Shown here: in pieces, positions 55,693 through 64,000 of the stretch
Layout of the letters: each line of letters begins with the position of its first letter
Numbering within the stretch: the first letter of the stretch is position 1
NCBI GenBank assembly: GCA_026225945.1
Contig: JAMJFZ010000699.1
Span: forward strand, 558,001 to 622,000
DNA from: Cricetomys ansorgei
Lineage: Eukaryota; Chordata; Mammalia; Rodentia; Nesomyidae
Reading direction: 5' to 3'
DNA length: 64,000 bases
Made by a program: the position numbers and the translations under genes
Notes under the pieces: generated by a model
Seen by the model: the letters and a program-made list of their open reading frames with translations, nothing else
Databases searched by the model: none
What the model was told of the DNA's origin: nothing

Positions 55693-57700
55693 ACCCAAAT
55701 ATTATGTTTACTTAAAAATTAAATTTAATAAGGAAAATTATGGACTAATAACAGAAAGTTCAAAGATATGGTAGACCCAGCTGCTGCCTTACTGCCACCC
55801 ACAGTGTTCATCCAAATCTTGGTGTCCATTGTGTCACTAATGTGGCTGCAGATAGCCATTGTGACTATATGATTTTTAGTTGCACTAGACAAGAGAGCCA
55901 GGAAAAGTCTCAGTGGAACCATTTAGTTCATTTGGTCATCCCTGGATAAGTGACAGAAGGAAAAGCCACAGATTGTTTGGCTTATACCTAGGTTCCTGCA
56001 TTTTATTAGGGCATGTGAGTCGCTAGTCCACTCCCTATTCGCACTCTTATGTCAAGGTGGGTAATTCCTTCTTGGGGCTTCTCCAGCCCCCATGCTTCCT
56101 TTGCCATATACATATATACGTATAGCACTACTGCTAATATGCGGTCAGTGAGGTTTTGTCATTGTCAGTTCTGGGAGGTCAGGGGCTGCCTTGGGTCCCC
56201 TGCAGCCTCAGAGACTGGACCAGAGTTGCTGTGCAGTATTTGCCGAGTCGTGTGGGGGATAAGGGAATGAGTGCGGACAACCGACCTGAGTAGTATGGGC
56301 AGAGGGATACGAATGAGGTTGGGGAAAGCTATTGGCAATAATTAAAATTTAAACTTAACAAGAGAAGTTATGATCTCCTAATATTATAACGAGACGATCA
56401 AATATATGGTAGCTTCATCTATTACTAAACTAAACTCCAAAGATTTTTAGCCTCCTCTTACTGACATCCACAAAGTTCAACTGATTTTCTTGTGGAGCTT
56501 GGTGGATCTTTGCCTAGCCCAGCTTTTCTGATACTTAACAATCATAATTGTCCCATAAAGGCAAAGATCTCAACCAATGGCCTCTGTTCTACAATGTACC
56601 TGCACACAGTAGGTGTCCAGCAAATGTTTGTCATGTGAATAAATGGATGTTTGGGTGGGTAGATGGATGGATAGAAGGATGAATGGGTGGGAAAGGAATT
56701 GGGGCAATAGTGGGCAGGTTGGGCAATGGTGGTAAAAGTTGTAGGAGTGCTTCTTATGATAGGAAGGGATTGAGTTTCTTGCCAATGAAGGCCTAGTGGA
56801 AGCAGAGTGTGCCCGTGTGTGAATACCAAAGCGGCCTCAAGTCCCAGAACCTTTGTCCTAGTGGGCAGCCCTGATCAGCAGATGGAGGCCAGCCCACCTG
56901 GGTCCACAGCAGTCCTGAGCCATCTTCTTTCCCTCCTTCACACTTTTATGCCTGCCTGTCCTTGTCTCACCTTCTAGATTTGGCACACACTGGTACTCTC
57001 AGTCTGGTTATTAATAATACTCAAGGGTTACGCTAATTAGTGCTTGCTCCAGGAACTCTTTCTCAGTGCCAGGCCCTGGATCTCCTTTCAAATGTAGCAA
57101 CCTAGGAATTATCCCTATTCTCAGAGGGGCTTTGATTGGGAACACAGGCAATGAGGTCCAGCCTAGGGCATTGTGGCTCCCTTGCTATGCCAAAGGAGGC
57201 AGGATCTTAGGTGAAAACTGAGGTAGGGTACAGTGCAGTGCTAAAGCAGTGATCTCTCTTTTAAGGGAAGACTTAGGTGATGTCCCCATAGGCAAATGAG
57301 TCACAATGAAATTGCTCTGGCTTCGATCTGGAGGCTGAAGCCTTACCTCCTCTTCTTTCCATACCCTGTTCAGTGGACTTGGCAGCTTGGAGTTGAATTG
57401 CAACTTTCTCATTTAGTAGCCTGGGCCCTAAGCAAGTCACCTTGGCTTTCAAAGCCCCACCTGTCTCACCTATAACACAATAGGAGTGATGAATGAGAGT
57501 CCTTAGCTCTGTGGATTCTGGTGAGCTATGTATGAGATGCTTGGGAATGAGCGGCCCGTGCACAGGAAGCTCTTGACTTTTGCTTGTACCTGATCATTGT
57601 TCAGTATCCCACTGCTTCCTAAGGACTCTTTCAGAATGGAAGTCTGCTCTTTCCGCAGCTTTCTCCCATGCTCTGTCAGCCTGCCCTTTACTGCCCCAAT
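55693..57700. other. Intergenic, mostly unassigned
   Basis: A degraded GGAT-type stretch is at 56641-56700. 57400-57490 (CTAAGCAAGTCACCTTGGC, CACCTATAACACAATAGGAG) is MIR-like, plus. No exon recognised. No evidence of Mamld1. Confidence 0.4.
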
Positions 57701-57706
57701 TCCCCA

Positions 57707-57745
57707 TGCATGCATGCATGCATGCATGCATCCATCCATCCATGA
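57707..57745. repeat. (TGCA)n(TCCA)n short array
   Basis: Six TGCA units, self-complementary, then three CATC-type units. Short and imperfect at its ends. Confidence 0.9.
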
Positions 57746-58404
57746 AGTCTTTGCCTTCACAGGGCAGTTATGATCCTTTAGGTCAGGACAGCTAGCTTGG
57801 CTAGTGTTCTTCTCCAAGTGCTACAAGATAATTCATTCATATCTCTTTAGGAGCCATTCAACATAGAACTGGAAGACGGTACCCATACCTTGCTTATTAG
57901 TGTAGAGTAGGATCTAGGGCACTCCCACATTCTTCTGGGAGAACATGAGCAATGTGATGCCGGTTTCCTGCCCACCCTCCTTGCCAGGCTCTTCCTAGGG
58001 TTCTTTCAGGGCCACTGTGGGTAGGCTTCAGCCATCTGGAGGCCTTCCCTCTACCTTCCTTCCCTCTAAAATGTCTCTGATGTCAGTCACTAGAACCAAT
58101 GTGAAGAGAGTATGTTAGTTACAGAAACCACTTGCTAAGAGCATGACCTGTAGCTTTTATTTTCGGAGTCACCTCTCGTTCCCCAGCTTCCTCTGCCATG
58201 AACCCATAGACATGGGTAGAGAGGCACACCCAACAAAAGCTGTACTCCATCTTCTACTTGAGACTCTTGAATCTGAGGTGAGGAAGCTCGGCCATGAGGA
58301 ATAGAGTTCATATGCTCACAATCGCTTCCTCCAGGATTTGTGGAGGTGCTTTTGAATCCCCACCTAATATAGAGGACAGTGGATTCTTTAATAATCAAAA
58401 GTTT
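57746..58404. other. Intergenic, unassigned
   Basis: No repeat or exon recognised. Confidence 0.4.
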
Positions 58405-58595
58405 AGCCAGCGCTGGTGGTTCACAACCATAATCCCAGTTCCTTTGAAGGGGGAGGCAGGAAGACTAAAGTTCAAGGCCAGCCTGAGAAACTGAGTGAGA
58501 ACTTGTCTCAAAGTAAAAAGAGAGTTGGAGTGGTAGTTTAGTGGTAGAGCACTTGTATGCATAAGGTCACAGGTTCCACTTATATTATTACAATA
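58405..58595 (+). mobile_element. B1-like SINE followed by an ID-like SINE
   Basis: AGCCAGCGCTGGTGGTTCAC, AACCATAATCCCAGTTCC, AAGGCCAGCCTGAGAAACTG, ACTTGTCTCAAAGTAAAAAG is B1. From about 58525, AGTGGTAGTTTAGTGGTAGAGC, ACTTGTATGCATAAGG and TCACAGGTTCC is ID-like. Confidence 0.75.
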
Positions 58596-58941
58596 ACAAA
58601 CAGGAAAAAGAAACAAAAAGGAATGAAAATGCACACCTTCATTTGAGATGCCCCTCCATCCCTGATTTGATTTCTGCAATCTCTCAGGTCTCTTCACTTT
58701 CTCTAAGAGCAACACCTCCTGGCCCTGTACTTTGGCCCCTGGCTGGACTGAGCCTCCTAATCTTGTAGTCTCATGTTCCTTGTGATTGCCTTGATCGTGG
58801 CACTTACCATCCTGAAATATTACATCTTTTCCTCACAACCTTGTTACTACTTCCTGTGCGTTCTCACAAGTCTTGGCCACACAGCAGATGCTCTAGGGAA
58901 TGAATGTGTTCTTAAACTTACACTAAGACTACCAAAGTTCC

Positions 58942-59125
58942 AGAGGCTGGGGAGATGGTTCAGTGGGTAAGAGTACTTGCAGTATGAGCATGACCCAAGT
59001 TTGGATCCATAGCACCCATGTAAACCTCCGAGGAAGGTTGTGCATGCCTGTAACTCCATAGTTGGAGTCAGACATAGGTGGGTCCTTGGAGCCTAGCTAA
59101 AATAGTGAGCTTCCAGTTCAATGCT
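58942..59125 (+). mobile_element. B4-type SINE
   Basis: AGAGGCTGGGGAGATGGTTC, AGTGGGTAAGAGTACTTGC, GTTTGGATCCATAGCACCC, GTTGTGCATGCCTGTAACTCC, GGGTCCTTGGAGCCTAGC. Runs into a pyrimidine tract. Confidence 0.75.
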
Positions 59126-59127
59126 CC

Positions 59128-59240
59128 TCTCTCTCTCTTTCTCTCTCCCCCCTCTCTCTCCCTCCCTCCCTCTCCCTCTCCCTCCCCTACCCGTGTGTGT
59201 GTGCCTGTGTGTGTCTGTCTGTCTCTGTCTCTGTTTCTGT
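59128..59240 (+). repeat. Pyrimidine tract (TC/CCCT)n with TG interruption
   Basis: Almost pure C/T from 59127 to 59190, a short GTGTGTGTG-type stretch, then TCTGTC units to 59240. It sits between two SINEs of opposite orientation. Confidence 0.9.
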
Positions 59241-59261
59241 CAAAGATAACATTTCTATTAT

Positions 59262-59432
59262 TGTTGTGTGTGTAAATGCAGAGCACACACACTTTGGCAT
59301 ATGTGTGGAGGTCAGAGGACAACTTACATGAATTAGTTGTCTCCATTCACCATGGGATTTGGTGACTGAACTCCAGTTGTCAGACTAGCACATCAAGTGC
59401 TTTGACTTGTTGAGCAATTTCACTGGCTCTAG
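59262..59432 (-). mobile_element. B2/B3-type SINE, antisense
   Basis: GCATATGTGTGGAGGTCAGAGG, ACAACTTACATGAATTAGTTG, ACTGAACTCCAGTTGTCAGAC, TTGAGCAATTTCACTGGC. Reverse order. Confidence 0.75.
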
Positions 59433-60084
59433 AGACCATGTCTTAAGTGAATAAGGTGGATGCCCTGCTGTGGCCTCCATATGCACACATGTAACAATGA
59501 CAACAAAAATAGAATATCAAGGTCATTGCAGATAAGCCATGCCAAAATTCTCCATATTTCTAGTCTCCCAGGCATGGCCCTACAGTCCCACATGGTAGTA
59601 GCCAGGGCTCATTTCCAGGCATTGGGAGAATGGAACAGGCTGGGCTGCTACCTAGTAGAGGTTTATAAGGCCTTGGGCCCTCTCATGGGCAGGAAGGACA
59701 TACAGGACCTGCTAGCATTGGCATGGGGCCAGTTGGAAGAAACAGTGCCAGCTCTGGTGTGGGTGTGAGCCTGAGGTGAAGAGTGGCTTGAACCCTTGGG
59801 GGCAATGCACACCAGGCACCCCTTGCTCCCTGGGGCAGAGGAAGTGGTGAGCATGAGTTAGGGCTAAATAGCATCCTGGTAGAGGGCCAGGTCTCTGCAA
59901 GCTGGAGTTCTTACAGCCTTTGGCTGATCTTCCTGGAGGGTCAATTTTATTCTAAACTTTTAGGAAAGGCTAAGAAATACAAAAATTCTTTTGTTACAGT
60001 TAGACAAACATGGGTGTATTGTATTTTAGGATGAACATTTCAAATGGGGTTTGAAACTAGAGTACAAGGATTCAAAGGCAACTT

Positions 60085-60195
60085 TGGTGCTGGAGATATG
60101 TCTCAGTGATATAGGGTAGTTGCCTAGTGTGGACAAGGTGCTGGGTACAATCCCAGAACTGACAAACAAAGCTGAAAACAAGAACAAAAGAATAC
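60085..60195 (+). mobile_element. ID-like SINE
   Basis: GGTGCTGGAGATATGTCTCAG, TGATATAGGGTAGTTGCCTAG, GGTGCTGGGTACAATCCCAG, then an A-rich tail. tRNA-derived ID core with box motifs still visible. Confidence 0.7.
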
Positions 60196-60640
60196 AAAAG
60201 GACTGTCCTTGAGGTCTGCATCACGTTCTTCCCAGTTGCCCTGCTGAAGAAGCTGGTTTGTTGGTTAACAGATTATAGATCTCTGCTAGACTCCCTACAC
60301 CCACCTCCCCACACAGGAAAAGGAGGCTGGCATCTGTACTGAGTGTACCCAGCCAGACACAATTTCCCTCCAGCTACTGCAGGAGTTCAGGAGCCTCTGG
60401 GTTTTTATGAAAAAGAGGCAGTGAAGAAGAGGCCCCAGGAGAACCATGTTGTGGACACTGTGTGCCAATGTACTGTTGCCACTCTTGGAGAAGCACCATT
60501 CTCCTCCCTCTATAGCCATCCTAGCTTCTGGGTGAGCCTTCCCTGCGTGGCCACTCCATGACCTCAGGAGATGGGCTGACTGTACAGGACAGCCTGTCCC
60601 ACTGAGTTGGCCTAGCTCTGGAGACTGGTGATGGTTATCC
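60196..60640. other. Intergenic, unassigned
   Basis: A 121-codon frame at 60295-60660 on the minus strand has no recognised motif. No clear repeat was seen. Confidence 0.4.
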
Positions 60641-60985
60641 GCTTTGACTTCTATAATCAAGTACCATGAACGGAGGGCTTAACCACAGACATGTTTTGGC
60701 TTCCAGTTCTGGAAGCCAGGGTTCTGAAATGAAGATGTTGACAGGGTAGTTTCACTCCAAGTGCTGGGCAGGAGAATCTGTTCCATGCTTCTGCACTAGC
60801 TTTCTGGTAGCATTTGGTGTTCCTCAGGTTTGGCAGTGTAATTGTAACCCACACATGGTATTGTCCCTGTGTCCCTAACTTCTTAGGTGGACACCAGTAA
60901 TATTGCAGTTAGGACCCACTCTGTTCCATTATGGAACATTATCTGAAAGACCCTATTTCTAAATAAATTCATATTCTGGGATATT
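60640..60985 (+). repeat. Ancient mammalian repeat
   Basis: TATAATCAAGTACCATGAACGG, CTTCCAGTTCTGGAAGCCAGG, GAAAGACCCTATTTC, AATAAATTCATATTCTGGG follow a well-known old repeat whose start is also seen at 21053. Family name not assigned. Confidence 0.5.
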
Positions 60986-62110
60986 AGGGCAGGGTGTTGA
61001 ACATCTCTATGTTTAGGAAGACACAATTCAACCAATAAGAGAAATGGAAAGAAAGTTGATTCAAGTTCATGGGATGCCGAAGGCTACTTTTTATTAAAAC
61101 ATGCTGATGTTTTTCAAATTTTGCCACCGGGCCTGCCTCACTGAACAAAGCAAAGTGTATGCAGACTCTCACTTTGCATTCCCACAATGTCATGGGGAAT
61201 GAAACCTGGAAAAACTGCCTCTGGTGCCACCCACCAAGGCTACCTTTGCTCGGGATCACATGCCTCGATCTCATTTCCTGTAGGCTTTCTTCTTGTGCTC
61301 TTGGCCAAGTTCAAAGAAGTTTTGAGCTAAGAGTTCTAACTTTAGTTTCTATAGCCTTTCTACAGCCTCTCCCATTAGGAAGCTTAAGAGTCCCCACACA
61401 GAGGTTCCCCGTGATCTTTTCTGAAGAAATCCAGAGTGCCCTCCCTTGGTGATACCTAGAGTCAGTTCTCACTGGCATTTATGCCACATTTCATTGCCCC
61501 GCCCACATACAGCATTCCCTAAACTAAGAAATTTCATTCTGGCTTGGTGTCTGGATTTGTCAGCAGCCTCCAGATTGTGTCTTGAAGGAGGATTGCTTTG
61601 GGGACCATGTGGAGTCTCATTTGGCACAGTTGTGTCAGTCATAGCCCAGAGTTCCTATTATTGCCATTTTTGTATAACAACTACACACTTATTTTAGACT
61701 CTTCTTAGGAAAGCGTGCTCCCATTTAATTCCTTTCAGACTCACGTTCACACTAACCTATTTATATTTAACAGTTTGAGCACTGAGGCGCCTTGATTAGA
61801 ATAGCCAATTCTGTTTAAAGAAATAGCCTCCCCAGGAATACAGAATCCAGCCAAATGTCCAGATGCCAAGAAAACAGCTAGACCTCTTGTTCCAGCCGCA
61901 TCCTCCTGGATCATAGCACAACCGTGGGTAATGGGTGTGCCAATCCCTAGACCTTGCCATGGCAAAGAATGAAATTGATTTGGGTCAGGTTCTTTTGAGC
62001 ATTTGTGATGGGAGACATAACAGCTTCAGGAGTGGTGCAAATTTTGTCAGTATTTGTAGTGATCTTGGTGGTATTAGGTACACTTAGGGACGATCAGGAG
62101 TGTCTGCTGA
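60986..62110. other. Intergenic, unassigned
   Basis: No exon, RNA gene or named repeat recognised. The open frames here are under 100 codons and lack known motifs. Confidence 0.4.
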
Positions 62111-62265
62111 TAAGATGCCAGTGACCAACACTCAGAACACTGACTATGTGCCAGGCATGGGCCGGCTGCTCTCTCTACAGTAGGATAGCTCACTTGATCC
62201 TTGAAGCCGCTCTATTTTTTGAGATTTATTTTTATACCCATAGGTGATCAGAATGCAGAGAAAGT
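62110..62265. mobile_element. MIR-like fragment
   Basis: GACTATGTGCCAGGCATGGG, GATAGCTCACTTGATCCTTG, TATACCCATAGGTGATCAG. Old SINE text; orientation uncertain. Confidence 0.45.
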
Positions 62266-62494
62266 GTGTCAGTGGTGTCACATTCTCTCCCCAAGGTTCA
62301 GGGACTATCATAGAAGAGGGGTCAAAAGGTTGTAAGAGCTATAGGTCAGGGAGAACTGGGGCCAATCTTGTTGGCACAGCAGGACCACTGCACTCAGGAC
62401 CTTATAGCAGCTGGGGTTGCCTGCACAATATCGGGGAAGTCAACATTCTAGCATGGAGGTTTGAGTGACTCAGTAGTCTCCACTCCTAACTGGT

Positions 62495-62790
62495 GAGCTA
62501 TTTACAGCTGGTGGCTTCTTGGGGCGGGAAAGTCAGTTGTCTTTAAGGATGTGGCCGTGGTAGGTTGACCATTTTCCAGTGGATGGCACCACACCCAGGA
62601 GTATATGGGAAACACAAACTGGAGCTGATGATGAGTTGTAAAGAAAAACAAAAGAAGACATGAAGTTAGTGGGGTTGGGGTGGGAGGTAGGATGGATCTG
62701 GGAGGAGTTAATGGGAGGAGTTGGGGTGAATGCAATCAAAACATGATGTATGAAGTTCTCAAAGAGTTAAAAATATTTAAAAAGAGGTAA
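62495..62790 (+). mobile_element. Rodent L1 3' end, plus orientation
   Basis: AAGTCAGTTGTCTTTAAGG, GTAGGTTGACCATTTTCCAG, TGGATGGCACCACACCC, GGATCTGGGAGGAGTTAATG, CATGATGTATGAAGTTCTC and AAAGAGTTAAAAATATTTAAAAAG at the tail. Same family as 40229 and 44270 in the other orientation. Minus-strand frames here are shadows. Confidence 0.8.
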
Positions 62791-63639
62791 ACATTCTCCA
62801 AAGTTTAAAACTGAAGTGTCTTTATTTTGAAAAGTACTGTGTGTGTCTGTGTGGGTATGTGCATGTAAGTGCAGGTGTGAGGCCGATCTTAAGTCAGTTT
62901 AGCCATCTGTAGATGGAGAGTGGGGGTGGGGGGAGAGAAACAGCTCTGAGAAAGTTCAGTTAGTAAGTAGCAGCAGTGAGACTTGAACCCAGGAGGTCTG
63001 GTTCTAGGATGATGGAGTGGAAGCACTCCCCAGAGCAAAGTGTTCCCACTAGAAGGAAAGGAGGATTTAATGAAATCACTAATGCACAGGGGGAGGAATG
63101 GAACTTGTCCAAGTTCACAGAGCAGGAAGTACAGCCAGTATAATTTTATTAGTTACCACTGCGGGAGTTGGAGAGGGTTGTTGAAGGGCCCTTGGGAACT
63201 ACTTCGATAGGGGAATTCTCTAGGGGAGATCCACATTTCTACTGGACCCTTCTGGCATGAGAGAGACCCTCACTAGTGCTCCTTCAAGTACACCTTCAGC
63301 AACACAGTTGTCAGATGTGGTTGGCAGTGCTGGGGGCAGAGTGGGAGAGGGAAACAAGAACTAACTTGTGGCAGCTGACCCTCCATCACAGATGATGCTT
63401 TATCTCTACTGGGAGGAGAGGGCCAGCTGCCCCCTTCCCACTGAGAGTGCATAGTATTTCCCAAGCCCTCCTGGGTCTCACCTGCAGCTAGAATTTGAGC
63501 ACAGCAGGAACTCTCCCCTGTCCTCAATGCACGGTAAAGTGCTAGGAATCCAGGATTAGGCATCTGAGGAAGGAAGTCACAGAGTTCTCACCACCCCTTC
63601 CTTTGTGACCCTTCTCAGCTCTTCTTCATATTCCTTTTG
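62791..63639. other. Intergenic, mostly unassigned
   Basis: 63085-63140 (GAACTTGTCCAAGTTCACAG) is a MIR trace. No exon recognised. Confidence 0.4.
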
Positions 63640-64000
63640 TTTTTGTTTTATTATCATGCTGAGATACACACAAGCAGAACCTAGCATTTTAACCATTAAA
63701 GGTATCCAGTTCATGACGTTTAGGACATTCTCAGCACTATCTAACCACCACTACTCTTTAAGCACTGGGCACTTTGTCACTCCCAAAGGAGATTTTACAA
63801 CCATTAGCTTTGGTGCTTCTATAATCTCTACTCCCCAACTCCGGTAACTGCCAATCTGCTTTAAATCTGTGTGTATTCGCCTCTTGTGGGTATTTTCTAT
63901 AAGTGGAATTATATGCCGGGTAGAGTTTCATGTCTGCCTTTTCACATGTAATATGTTGCTTTCAAGGTTTATCTACATTGCAGCATGTACCACTACCTTA
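63640..64000 (-). mobile_element. Ancient L1 3' region, antisense, cut by window end
   Basis: TGCTGAGATACACACAAGCAG, ACCATTAAAGGTATCCAGTTC, ACATTCTCAGCACTATCTAACC, AACTGCCAATCTGC, GTGGAATTATATGCCGGG, TGCTTTCAAGGTTTATC. Third antisense copy of this region in the window. Confidence 0.8.

Noticed and set aside
62502..62739. Pro/Thr-rich minus-strand ORFs
   Set aside because: They are antisense frames of a rodent L1 3' end.
55000..64000. Search for terminal Mamld1 exons on the minus strand
   Set aside because: No frame resembled the protein as I know it, and no Gln-rich exon is present.

Overview
This is a mammalian window, from the X chromosome of a rodent, most likely a muroid. SINEs with B1, B2, ID and B4 character are scattered throughout, together with rodent-type L1 3' ends, MIR and old L1 fragments and many (CA)n/(GA)n arrays. 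There are no bacterial-style operons, and nearly all six-frame ORFs are 60-120 codons long with no support as genes. The one gene I can prove is Mtm1 (myotubularin, a phosphoinositide 3-phosphatase), on the minus strand and cut by the left edge. Its coding exons 2, 3 and 4 were found by translation and splice sites. They are 63 coding bases, 73 and 95, in phase, and give residues 1-77: the N-terminal tail and the first part of the PH-GRAM domain. The residue pattern is rodent-like but does not match the mouse protein as I remember it, so the source may be a rodent other than mouse.

Layout: 1-7708 is part of intron 4; exon 4 is 7709-7803, exon 3 is 9546-9618 and exon 2 (with the start codon) is 11284-11354. 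Intron 1 is about 20.8 kb and runs to a proposed non-coding exon 1 that ends at 32119 inside a CpG island (about 31500-32460). The promoter side has a GC box, an inverted CCAAT box, a CACGTG E-box and a ZNF143/Staf-like element. Exon 5 was looked for in 1-7700 and not found.

32460-64000 lies upstream of Mtm1. From the known gene order (Mamld1-Mtm1-Mtmr1) it should be the Mamld1-Mtm1 intergenic space. I see no exon of Mamld1 or of any other gene. It is built from layers of mobile elements: ancient L1 pieces in both orientations, younger rodent L1 3' ends, B1/B2/B4/ID SINEs, a small hAT element with a perfect 8-bp target duplication, a probable solo ERV LTR, and a 138-bp (AT)n(GT)n array. The clearest stack is 39.2-41.7 kb, where an old L1 was hit by a hAT element and SINEs, and one SINE was itself split by a later L1.

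I found no evidence of an undescribed biological system. The points most worth a second look are the Mtm1 promoter element cluster, residue 21 at the exon 2 splice donor, the hairpin-forming and Z-DNA-type tracts in intron 1, and the nested insertions upstream. Repeat names and boundaries come from memory of consensus sequences and are approximate.
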